A stretch of DNA of 64,000 nt, from assembly GCA_030435675.1 (NCBI GenBank), contig CM059621.1, positions 1,922,001 through 1,986,000 of the forward strand, written 5' to 3'. This document shows positions 54,930 to 64,000 of the stretch, in pieces; the first letter of the stretch is position 1, and every line of letters starts with the position of its first letter. The notes under the pieces were generated by a model. The model saw only the letters and a list, made by a program, of their open reading frames with translations, was not told where the DNA came from and searched no databases. The position numbers and the translations under genes are program-made. Source of the DNA: Steinernema hermaphroditum (taxonomy: Eukaryota; Nematoda; Chromadorea; Rhabditida; Steinernematidae).

Positions 54930-55450
54930 TCATGAATCAAAGGCGTTACGCCTTGCATGACACCAATTAATAGACAACAGAGGATATCACTTGTAGACGG
55001 CTTCATTCCTGGCGCGGCGTTGATGTCGAACCGGTGGTAGACGGCGCGCTTCACGGGGCATCCTGGGAATGGGAATGGGCGAAACTCCAGAAATGGCGGT
55101 CGAACTTCTTCTTCTCGGGGCGTTTGAGGAGGCTTCTGCGTCAGAGGAGGCTTCTGAGCTCGCATCTGCTACGGAGAGATGAGTTCGTGGTTCGGGGGTT
55201 GCGTCTTCCTCAGTGTTGGTGTCCTCAGAGCGTCAGCGACCTTCGGGATGACATCTCACGCAGCGTCGGGCGTCGGATTTCTTGCGTCGGACATCTTGTT
55301 GTCAGCGGTGGTGGGACTACGTCTTCCGGGTGTCCCAATTCCCTCTGGAAGCCGGAACACTCACAACTGCCACAGGGTTTGCTGTCTGACCAGCCCGACG
55401 CTCAGAGAGCGACCGGAGGGACCGACCGCTCGCCACCGCGACACGAGTGA
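54930..55450 (+). repeat. Repeat B, longest copy
   Basis: Starts near GGCGTTACGCCTTGCATGAC, contains AGAGGATATCAC, TTGATGTCGAACCGGT, GTCCTCAGAGCGTCAGC, TTCCCTCTGGAAGCCGG and CCACAGGGTTTGC, and ends in a GACCGACCGCTCGCC block like the 3' end of repeat A. It stops about 60 bp before the small secreted-protein gene at 55512. Confidence 0.8.
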
Positions 55451-55511
55451 GGATCATCCTGTTTTCGCGTTGAACAAAACATATAGTCTATTGCTCACGA
55501 TTGTCGATCTA

Positions 55512-56148
55512 ATGCTGATTGCGGTTTCTTTTTGTGTTGTTTTAATTTCGATACCTGTCGATGGTCGTCTTGACAAGCTTGTGTCCCAAGCGCTAAACGC
55601 GGACGATGGTGATCAGTTTTATAGTCAAGTAAGTAATTTCGGAACTAAGTCATTGATTCCATTTGTAGTTATCATCCGAGGAGAAACGTGAATATGGTTA
55701 TGTTGCTATGCACGTGCGCAATCTTCTCAATGCAGGGATGCCTGTTGAGGAGCATGCTTACAGTAATAAAGCGAAAAGTGAATACCCACAACTGTGTGAC
55801 GCTGTGCTCAACCAGGAAGTTAAGGCAACAAACCGACTTCATAACTTACCGGAAAATGTTAAGGCCTTTATTCTAATCTGTAGATTGGAAATTAAGAATT
55901 GGTACCGAAATAGCATGCTTCATACGAAGATGTTTGCCAGTACTGTACACCATATTAGAACTGGTATTGACTCTATGACTAGGATTGACAGAGCTGCTTT
56001 ATTTGATTACCTGCCCAAACTGGAATGGTTGCTACTTGGTATGTCGCTTAAATATGTTTTCACCTCAATTATTGCAGATGATAACTTTCAAAGAGTTTCG
56101 GAAGGTCTGGATGCCTTGAATTTGGATTTTCTTTTTGGGTTACACTGA
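55512..56148 (+). CDS. Small secreted helical protein, possibly FAR-like, 185 aa
   Basis: Exons 55512-55628, 55669-56038 and 56078-56148. It has a signal peptide (MLIAVSFCVVLISIPVDG), then an all-helical, charged domain. Segments LSSEEKREYGYV, a KAKSEYPQL stretch and NLPENVKAFI fall in an order reminiscent of nematode fatty-acid- and retinol-binding (FAR) proteins, which bind lipids outside cells. The resemblance is weak and the call tentative. The last intron (56039-56077) is 39 nt and free of stops, so the unspliced form is also open and gives a protein 13 residues longer. The tail DALNLDFLFGLH is hydrophobic. The repeat B copy just upstream may affect its promoter. Confidence 0.5.
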
Positions 56149-56530
56149 CAGAATTTGAAGCACCTGCGGCGAAGTCAATACATATGCTACCTACTACCGA
56201 CCGTCCGGGAATCTGCTTTTCTTCTTAGCATGTCCACATATTTTCGATTCGTGACAGTCTAGACATCAAATAAATTGCGTAGAGATGCCCTTGTATGCCC
56301 GAACAATCGCCTTGGATGCTGGAACAGGTGTTCTTCTTAGTCGGTATTAGCCTTGTTTTGTTCGAATGTGTGCTGGTTATTAATCTCCGTGGTATACGCT
56401 TCACCTGGTGTTTTCAATGGCCGGAAAGATAATTTCATTCGTTGTATAATTATTTGTCAGCCGGATACCTCTCATTGTATTGCTCAACGCATGGTTGGCA
56501 ACTCAGGTGTCCATTTTTGGAATCGAAGCT
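56149..56530. other. Spacer, no gene
   Basis: AT-rich DNA between the FAR-like gene and the second SRH-like receptor. No recognised feature. It shares no obvious similarity with the 5' flank of the 50280 copy. Confidence 0.4.
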
Positions 56531-57539
56531 ATGTTTACCGAATTCTATCCGGAAGAAGTGCACGTCGTGGTTACCATAACGATTGCAACTTTGTTCTTCA
56601 TCATATCGGCGTTCGGTAATTATGTAATTCTGTTCAAGACTCCAGGTGCCATGGCCGGATACAAATATCACTTTTTCTACTTAAACACCTCGTATCAAGT
56701 AACCATCTTCTTTCTAGCTGTATACGGTCGCGTTGAAATCAGTTTCCCTACGCCTACATTGCATTGTATTGAGTATAGTGGTCTAGTGCAGATATTCGGT
56801 CGTAACTTCGCCTTTATCGAAACCTTCACGGGAACGTTCTCCCAATTCAATGTGATCAATTCGATATTGTTGTCGTTTTTGTTTCGCTTCTGTCATGTAT
56901 GCTATCCGAAGTCATCCTATTCGGAAAACCCTTTGTGGGAGAGAACAGTGAATGTGACAATCACAGTAGTGAGCACCGTGCCTTTATCCGTACTGTACCT
57001 TGCAAGCATTGTGTTCTACATGGAGGTGGGGAACATCGAGAACTTACACAGGAACGTTGCCTTTTTAGGATCCACAAACAAAACGAGATGGATATATTAC
57101 AGTGTGCTTCGGTTCGTCGGATTTGATGAACGTCTTCTCCATCGCAGCATTCCTCTACGTCACATCTGTTATTGTACTGTGTCTTGCGTTCATATCAAGA
57201 GTTGTGTGGGTGATGAAGACGAAGATGGCAAACGTGAGCAAGAAAACGAAGGACATGCAGAGGATGCTCACAATAACACTGATTGTCACAGTCAGCATTC
57301 CTATAGTTCTCGGTGGACTTCCCGTTTTTCTCGCGTTCTATGCTGTTAGTATACGAGTAGAGAATGCAGCACAGATGTTTCGCATCATCTTTCTGGCATC
57401 CATCGGACAAGGACTTACTAACATCACTTCAACGCTGTTGTTGGTGAAGCCCTACAGACTTGTGATTCTTTCACTGATGCGCTGGAAAAAGAAGATTACC
57501 AAGGTAGCGGCAGTCACACAAACCGCGTGTGAAATATAA
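56531..57539 (+). CDS. Two-exon SRH-like 7TM chemoreceptor, copy 2, 321 aa
   Basis: Exon 1 is 56531-57025, intron 57026-57068 (43 nt, same sequence as copy 1), exon 2 57069-57539. The start MFTEFYPEEVHVVV is aligned with copy 1; an in-frame methionine 17 codons upstream is less likely. The first 98 codons are clearly diverged (FKTPGAMAGYKYHFFYLNTS versus copy 1). The central 634 bp (56825-57458) appear identical to 50574-51207, and the tail differs again (RWKKKITKVAAVTQ). Motifs are as for copy 1: CYPKSS after TM3, SKKTKDMQ before TM6 and KPYRLV after TM7. Intact. Confidence 0.84.
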
Positions 57540-58065
57540 TTATGGATAAGGGAATGCTTTACATTATCTCTCGTAGGCGAATTATAATGTGAGCAGTTAC
57601 ATTAGACATATGACATAAAAACACATAGTGAGATTGATACTTGTTTCATATTACAATTATGTTCGATATTCTATGTCACAAAATTACGCAACCTAGTATG
57701 CTTTTAAGTGAAGATGTGTTGGATATAAATGCACTTGGTCCTACGTCTGTGTTTCTGTGTTAATTCAGTTTTGATAGCGTGTACGCCGTCGTGGGCCCTT
57801 TCAAGAAGATCGACGTCAACGGTGTGATTTGTATCATTCTTGTGCATAGATCTCACATGAGACGTCTCACAACGCGCATGGTTTTGATACGAGAATATGA
57901 ACTCGGTAAACTCGGCAACATTTGTGCTTGACATGCTCTGAATGAGAGTGTACCCAACGGCACAGTGGGAAAGTTTACTTATAAAACATGAGAGCGACAA
58001 AAATGCTCAGAGATGGTTGTTATGATCTTGAGAACGTTGTATTACCCTTCATGACGATTATCGTT
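57540..58065. other. Spacer with a repeat A 5' fragment
   Basis: 57745-57910 in reverse complement resembles the first 150 bp of repeat A (TTCATATTCTCGTATCAAAAC, GAGACGTCTCA, ATGCACAAGAA, AATCACACCGT). No gene. Confidence 0.5.
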
Positions 58066-59082
58066 TTAATGCGTTTCCGAACAGACCTGAAAAAGCGAAC
58101 ATTGTGAGGCGCTGCAAGGTCTTGTAACTTGCGAATTTAGAAAAAACGTTGACAGGGCAAACATTCCCGAATCAATTATCCACAGACACATTGTAAGCGC
58201 ATCTCTATGTGAAAAGTACGGCAACTGGTTCACTCCCCAGAAGAACCAGAGTAGATAAGCCGTCTCGTAGACAAATGATATTACTGCCACCACGAGAATA
58301 CGAAGCTCTGCTTTCACAGTACGTGCTGTTATGGTGTTTTTTGTTATCTTTTTCCTCATCTACAAGGGCACAACTGTAATTCCGGCGTGCACATTGCCTA
58401 CCTTCATCAGAACAGCAAACAATAAACAGTAGATTAACAGAACCAAACCCACAATGGTGAAGTCCACAATGATCTCCAGTTTTTCTAGAATCTCAGCACC
58501 GTGTTCGGTTGTATAATACCAGTGGAGATAACTCGGAACACAGCAATATTCAAATCCAAAGCCCGGTACAAGAAAGATCGCCAAGTACGCCGCAGCGAAT
58601 GTCCACGAAACAGTGAGGATTATGAAGCTGATAATTCGGAATTTCCTCGAGGATATCTTGATGAAGTACAATAAGCGGTCAACAGCCAAGGCGACGGATA
58701 AGAACATGTAAAGGAACCATCCGGCTTGAAGGATGGCACCAAGGATCTAAAATAATTATGTAGTTTTGAATCGTGGAGCCTAGAGAGGTATTTTATGTGT
58801 TCGGGTAGAGCATACCTTATTGGCTTGTTCGTCCAGATATTGCACGATTGTAATTGCTCCTCCAGTGAGCTGAACCGTTAGCTGTACCATACAGGCGAGG
58901 CAGATACATCGGATGATGCGATACGTGGACGTTTGATACTCTTTGTTCTTGAATAACGTCTAGGAAATGGTTATGTACTTAAGCAGTGACCAGGTACAAT
59001 CTACCACAAAGAGAAGCGTGTTGACCAATAGAAAAACAAACGATAGGAGAATGTAGAGTCCTCCTATGAGAGACAGTTCCAT
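58066..59082 (-). CDS. Four-exon 7TM chemoreceptor (family C), 286 aa, tail uncertain
   Basis: Exons (minus): 59005-59082, 58816-58959, 58402-58746, 58066-58359. A more distant member of the family at 20859 and 42179, with the same intron positions. It has LLVNTLLFV at the end of exon 1, IIRCICLACMVQL in TM2, LAVDRLLYFIKIS after TM3, LVPGFGFEY in the extracellular loop, and KAELRILVVAVISF into TM6. After TM7 the frame leaves the family pattern (FLNSQVTRPC) and stops early. A VRKRIKTIIV stretch typical of the missing tail appears in another frame after a TTTTTCAG, so a further exon or a frameshift may exist. An alternative start lies at 59091. Confidence 0.72.
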
Positions 59083-59091
59083 TGTTGACAT

Positions 59092-60904
59092 GTGAACTGC
59101 CTTTCCCAGAATAACGAACATGGTTTCTGAAAGCAATGGCGCCTTGTCAAGGAACTCGAGTGAATATGAGCTACGACATCTATGCGCCCCATTAGCCCGA
59201 AGTTGTTGGTTCTCCCAAAGTTCGTGAGAGTCGCAAGTACACAAAAATAACAAGACGGAACCGGATAGAACGAATCTTCTAGTGCTTCTAGTGCTCGTAG
59301 GAGGAGTTCATCTACTGCGTACATCCTTTTCTTTTTTTCATTTCATGTGACTCCTATCGTCTGAGATTTATAATAAGGTGTGACAGAACAAAAACAAAAG
59401 TCCAATAGCTGATATAATAGACATGATCTTAGAAGCGTAACAATAGCAGCTTTCAGGTGTTATGAAATTTTTATTTTGTGAGAAAAGGGTTTGCCGATGT
59501 TTCCCTGTCCATGTCTCGAACACAGGTCTTGGGAATGTGACATACTACATTCATATCTCATGAGAACAGGAGAAATCGCGGCTGAAGAACATGATGAATC
59601 AGAAGTCTAAATTCTTATACCTAGCTGTCGGTCCTAGCTGTCTTATGCTCACTTAGAAATATGAACAATAGATGACTATAACATTGATGCGGCTAGAGAG
59701 ATAACATAAGCATAGTGCATTTTCTATCAATCTTCTAAAAATGGATCATAGGCAAGCAGTACCAACAGGTTGCCTTTGAAATACAGGTACCTTCTAGAAA
59801 ATCCACACTTACTGGTGATTTCTGCATACATTCCCATCTACCAACGACAAGAAATCAAAATATCGACCGAAGGTCGCCCTCTAAGTGCGCACGAACGGTT
59901 TTGTATTCGTTAATCATCCGAGCGCTGAATCATCAAAGCGTGCAAGTACGATCAGTTGAAGAAAAGTTGCACTTTCACATTTGATCTTTCACTTCAACAA
60001 GGTCTGCATATTTGTATACAAACCAATCACAATTGTAATCACACTGGCATTTCGTGGCCTTCTACTGCCCAGCAAAAGAAAGATGAACTCAGGTTAAGCA
60101 AGTTGACGCCAGAAGCTATTTTTGCATCCTGGTGCATCTCCACGATAAGCAAATCTTCAAAAACTGGTGGGGCAGACCACAACGTAAGATAAAACCGGCA
60201 AAGTCAGTGTTAACGATATTTACAGTTTGAAAAGCCAATGACGCGTGAACACTTAAGTTTCAACAGACCAGAAATGCGGCCATGTCCCACGACAGCAAAA
60301 ATATATTCTCAGAAAACGCAAACAACTTAGGCCGTGGGATGATGAAGGTTCGAAATGCTGACATGGCACACCACCGATCATATCACAATTATGAGACTTC
60401 GTAGTTTTCATAACAACATGTAAGTACTTGTGTATGTATTTGTTTGTATGTACCTACCTATGACTAAATTCTTTTTTTGTGTTTTTTTTTCATGAAATCA
60501 TCGGATCTCCCACAAAGAGAATGATGAGCATAATCTTAATGCACTAACGACAACTTCCGCTGCTCAGTGTAAGACACACGACCTTTTGTTTTCGTTTTCC
60601 AAGCCTTTTTTGTTCAACAATTTATCTTTGTTGTCTTTGTGGATAGCGAACGTTTTATGGAAACAACGTGGTGCTCCTGTATCTTTTACCAGCTCGTGTT
60701 GAAATAAATCACAGCTATGTGTATTGTACAGGGCAACATAGAAACACTGTCACAATATACTGTCTTCTGTAAAGCACATTTGATCGATTTAACACTTTCG
60801 TAGTGCTTTCGCAGGTCTTTTCTTCCAATGGGATGCAGATTGGAGACCATATTTTCACGCCCTAACAAGTTGAGTATGTTGTAATGCTTGGTTGACACGG
60901 GGAA
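59092..60904. other. Gene-poor interval
   Basis: About 1.8 kb of AT-rich DNA with no receptor, repeat A/B or other recognisable element. A plus-strand frame at 59956-60192 and a minus-strand one at 60686-60907 have no supporting motifs. Confidence 0.4.
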
Positions 60905-61025
60905 CACACGACCAGTCCTTTACTCGAAGCACACAACGAATATCACAATGACCCAGGTGACACACTATATATAGGGTGAGGTGGCTGTCTAGACTGTCTA
61001 CCAGAGGGCATGTCTGATCTGCCCT
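60905..61025 (+). promoter_or_regulatory. Conserved TATA-containing block D, uninterrupted copy
   Basis: Order: about 36-bp conserved sequence (60905-60940, contains CAGTCCTTTACTCGAAGC), a 25-bp spacer, TATATATAGGG (TATA at 60966), the palindrome GTCTAGAC (60987-60994), and a hairpin with arms AGGGCA (61005-61010) and TGCCCT (61020-61025) around a 9-nt loop. The same blocks occur at 35777-36423, where repeat A has split them. It lies about 550 bp upstream of a family B receptor. An upstream block 25-30 bp before a TATA box recalls snRNA/Pol III promoters, but this is inference. Confidence 0.5.
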
Positions 61026-61136
61026 CAACAGAGTACACTGGTGTCAATGAGGTGTTATTCCATGAATTGTTTTCTTCCAGGACGGTTTGTATTAGTTTTT
61101 TGATTTGTATCCGAGTTTAAGCTTTTTATGTGGATT

Positions 61137-61310
61137 ATATTGTATCGGATATTGATCATTGCAAATGTCGTGTCTTCCATTCCGATAAATTTGTTTACTT
61201 GTTATCTTCTGCTTTTCAAATCACCTAAACAGTTGAAAATCTACCGATACGTTCTCCTGAATATAGCGGTAACGTGCAGTTCGTTCTTTTTAATACTGAC
61301 ATGACAAGCT
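61137..61310 (+). pseudogene. Partial duplicate of family B exon 1
   Basis: Nearly repeats 61600-61760: ATTGTATCGGATATTGATCA, CTTCCATTCC, TGTTATCTTCTGCT and CGATACGTTCTCCTGAATATAGCGGTAACG, so exon 1 from its middle to the intron-1 donor is present. The start-codon region is replaced by unrelated sequence and no exon 2 follows. Flanking similarity extends upstream, indicating a local tandem duplication of about 450-480 bp. Confidence 0.82.
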
Positions 61311-61569
61311 TCCCGTCGTATTGTTTTGACATTCCTTATCTTAAGTTCATCCACCGAGCCGGGGCTAGAAATGTAGCCGAGTAAACTGGTGTTATTGAAA
61401 TGTTATTGTTTATGTTTCCTGGAACTGTTTTCTTCGAGATCGGATTATACTATTTTGTTTATTTGTATTTACATGGCTTTTTGTGGTCAAAGTATTCTTA
61501 GTTGTATTTACGTGACAGCGGAACCGATGAAATGCGTTTTAACTAACCATAAGCTGACAGGATTTTCGG

Positions 61570-62842
61570 ATGGATCTGGGAGATATTGTTGATCAGTATG
61601 AAGCTAAGTTCGAATTGTATCGGATATTGATCATTGCAAATGTTGTGTCTTCCATTCCTATAAACTTGTTCACCTGTTATCTTCTGCTCTGGAAATCACC
61701 CAAACGGTTGAAAACCTACCGATACGTTCTCCTGAATATAGCGGTAACGTGCACTTTACTAACTAATCAATGGCAAAAGAACATTTAGATTTGGGCCTTC
61801 TTTGTGGACATCATGGAAGGAGCGGTTGCTTTACCTATGCCATTGCTCGACATTTTCTCCTTTTACTGTGGCGGTTTGGCAAGAAGTTTGGGTCCTAGAG
61901 GAGGACAGATCTGTATCGTAAGCGGACTTGCTCTGCTACCTAAAATAAGTGAATTTCAGTGCTTTGCTATTTATGGTGCATATCTCTACGTTATGTCATT
62001 GCTTATTGCTTTGTTATATCGTTATCATGCGCTAAAAGGAGGCTTCACAATACTGGGATACCCGCTAACAACCCAACAGTGTTATTTTGGAGTAGTTGTT
62101 CTTATGACAGTACCTACGATTTTTCCTCCAGCAGTTGTAGCGTTTAGCTTCGTGCCTGCCGACACTCTTAAGCATCACATTCTCGAAGTAAGTCTCGCTA
62201 CCCTGAAACGGCTGCAATGTTTTCTAGAGTCATCCCCAGTATGTGCCATTCTTCGAGAAAACGCCTCTTTTTGGCTTCGACTCTCGCCTCTTTCTTATTT
62301 ACTGCGGTGTAGGTTTGGGGCTGATGATTGCTTGGGCAGCCACTGCTCTATGGTGTTGCATCTCAATAGCGAAGCACCTCAAAGCACATCGATACGTCAT
62401 GACGGATTTCACTTATCGTCTGCACATCAGGTTATTGCAGGCTCTACTAGCACAGGTACGCTGAGAGAGCGGTAGAAGCGAAAAAATTGTTTTAGATCGT
62501 AGTTCCAATGGCGTTAATTGTTATCCCCCTTTCCTTTGTTTTCGTTAGCACCACACTTCATCTTGACATGGTGAATGGTACGCTCGAGCTGTACCATCAC
62601 TCACGTATAACTCTGGAAACCATTTAGACGTTGCTGCAGTAGTCGAAGTAATGTTTAGTGCACATACGTCACTGAACTCCTTCGCCATGATCATCTTTAT
62701 TCCAGCTTACCGCAAGGCCGTTCTTGCTCTGCTTAGGAAGCTGCTCCCATCAAATGGTGCAGTGGCAACGTCGACTTCTACTTCCCAGGCGTGGATGAAG
62801 GCTTCTACTGTTTCGCATGGAACTACAACAACATCGCAGTGA
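61570..62842 (+). CDS. Six-exon 7TM chemoreceptor (family B), 351 aa
   Basis: Exons 61570-61743, 61789-61917, 61960-62187, 62228-62455, 62496-62577, 62628-62842; the sum is 352 codons with stop. Middle exon lengths 129/228/228/82 match the other family B genes. Motifs: LLWKSPKRLKTYRYVLLNIA into TM2, IWAFFVDIMEG opening exon 2, LLYRYHALKG after TM3, HPQYVPFFEKTPLFG opening exon 4, YRLHIRLLQALLAQ before TM6, AHTSLNSFAM in TM7 and PAYRKAVL after it. The tail is Ser/Thr-rich and longer than in the other members. It looks intact, and a partial exon 1 copy lies just upstream. Confidence 0.84.
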
Positions 62843-63525
62843 GCGAAATTTCGCCTGAAACGAAATCTTTCTCGCTGTGCCTCATCCTGTAAATGTGGGT
62901 ATTGTTGGCACCCCTTTGAAAAGGTGTGTTTTCGCGCCGTACTCAAAGAATCAGGAGTTTTCTTCTTAGATACGTACAACAGGATTACGAAAGCCTTTAT
63001 CTTTTTATGCGCACAACAGCTGTATTCGTTGGTTACAGTCTTATTAACCTGTTGTCATCTCTGGCCATTAGAAAATGTTAAATTCAATAGAGAATGTGAA
63101 TCGTCGTTTATCGCATATTGCGCAAGAAACCCGTACATTGTCTCACATTTCTGAATGACAACGTGCCCGGAAAGATAGCACAGTCCATCGAATTCGATAG
63201 AATTCCGGACTAGAAGCGACCATGTATGTTGTGAGATAGCAGTTAAACGTGCTCAGCAGTGAAGTAACCCACTGGGAACCAGCAATGACCATAGCGAATA
63301 CTCAATGAGCGGTTCATTTTCAGCTATTATTTGTATGAACATTTGAGCCGCGATTCGTTTCCGAAATTTTCAAAACAACCTCCGAGAACAGATAAAGCAC
63401 TGCACTAAAGACTGTTTATTCAAAATAAATAATTGTCATCGCTGAATCTTTGATACATAATCGTAATGCCTCAGATGTTCTGGATCGACCGTTCTCCCTT
63501 CATCCTTATTGTTTCTTCTAAAAAG
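62843..63525. other. Spacer, no gene
   Basis: AT-rich, no recognised element. An AATAAATAA near 63425 could be a poly(A) signal on the plus strand. Confidence 0.35.
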
Positions 63526-63822
63526 CTATCTTAAAGAAAGATCGTTCAACTCGTACGCTACTGTCGAAGGTGTCGATGCTGTTGTTGCTTTAGTTCCGTT
63601 GGTTTGTTGATCCTCGTGAGAATTGCTGTCGCTCTCAGCAGAGCGCTTCGGCTTCGGACCGTGAGTGGTGCTTTCATGAGATTCCGATTTGGGGTTCTTC
63701 TCATGAGCGCCAAGCTGAAATAATTTGTCACACAAAGGACTAATGGACGACCAAAAAGTTACGGCGGTCGAGAGAAGAAGGAAAGCGAGGAAGATTAACA
63801 TGAGTTTGCGAAGCATCTTCAT
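63526..63822 (-). CDS. Small secreted or membrane-anchored protein, 98 aa
   Basis: Single frame starting with a basic N-terminus and a strongly hydrophobic segment (residues about 8-24, LMLIFLAFLLLSTAVTF), a signal peptide or anchor, followed by a low-complexity hydrophilic region rich in Ser, Thr, His and Glu. It contains one KPKRS dibasic site that could be cleaved in the secretory pathway. I recognise no family. A TTATTTCAG inside the frame could also be a splice acceptor, so the model may be incomplete. Confidence 0.35.
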   Translation of the reverse strand: MKMLRKLMLIFLAFLLLSTAVTFWSSISPLCDKLFQLGAHEKNPKSESHESTTHGPKPKRSAESDSNSHEDQQTNGTKATTASTPSTVAYELNDLSLR

Positions 63823-64000
63823 TTGCCGTTGATCGAGCCTTGCATCCAGTAGCTTTTATACCTCTCAACATGGTGTTAATTAGCTGTTTACGCGCGTGGT
63901 TTATCCTGTGAGTAGCGGATTGTGCTCGATTGGACGCGATCAAAACGAGGTCACCGATTGTTAATGGACACTGGTTGAGACATGAAAACAGGTAAATGAG
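63823..64000. other. Window end, upstream of the small secreted protein
   Basis: Short AT-rich flank with a TTTTATACCTC stretch about 30 bp upstream of the 63822 start (on the plus strand). No further feature. Confidence 0.3.

Noticed and set aside
1..64000. tRNA, rRNA and CRISPR features
   Set aside because: No cloverleaf with both promoter boxes was found by eye, and no regularly spaced direct-repeat array exists; CRISPR is not expected in a nematode. A tRNAscan-SE run would be decisive for tRNAs.

Overview
This is nuclear DNA of a nematode. I place it among clade V rhabditids/strongylids, and it looks hookworm-like. Three things point there: short (about 38-60 nt) GT..TTTNAG introns, several nematode-only classes of seven-transmembrane (7TM) chemoreceptor (SRT, SRX and SRH/SRI-like), and an RTE-type non-LTR retrotransposon. 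The species call is inference; the phylum-level call is well supported.

The window is mostly a chemoreceptor cluster, cut by repeats, with a short housekeeping island near 46-50 kb. From left to right: two tandem srt genes with identical exon lengths (0.4-4.3 kb). Then a long run of intronless SRH/SRI-like receptors, called family A here (6.2, 9.4, 11.7, 12.8, 17.3, 19.0, 23.5, 28.7, 34.7 and 44.2 kb, plus a broken copy at 10.8 kb). Inside this run lie an RTE element with an 11-bp target-site duplication (13.84-16.87 kb), a saposin-like gene with an in-frame stop and a nearby inverted fragment (22.4 and 23.2 kb), and a six-exon srx gene (25.8-27.4 kb). Six-exon receptors, called family B, sit at 30.3, 37.2, 40.2 and 61.6 kb. 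Four-exon receptors, called family C, sit at 20.9, 42.2 and 58.1 kb. A solitary intronless receptor is at 32.1 kb.

The 46-50 kb island holds the Mediator subunit gene mdt-8 (MED8), a one-pass membrane protein with a PPPPY motif, and a four-pass LAPTM-like protein. After it come a pair of two-exon receptors (50.3 and 56.5 kb) sharing a 634-bp block that looks identical inside diverged flanks, an unclassified multi-exon 7TM receptor with a Thr-rich N-terminal region (52.5 kb), and a small secreted helical protein that may be FAR-like (55.5 kb).

The intergenic DNA is largely short dispersed repeats. Repeat A (about 500 bp, one copy with a 13-bp target-site duplication) is the commonest. Repeat B, related to A, and repeats C and E are rarer, and there is one mariner-type MITE. 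Tandem duplication and apparent gene conversion explain much of the receptor layout: a duplicated convergent receptor pair at 8.8-13.8 kb, a roughly 3-kb duplication at 37-41 kb, patchy identity between the family C genes, and the 634-bp block. I see no unknown multi-gene biochemical system. The best leads are the conversion tract, the repeat A insertion that splits a TATA-containing conserved block, and the conservation of that block. Exon structures were worked out by hand from splice signals, reading frame and paralogue comparison.
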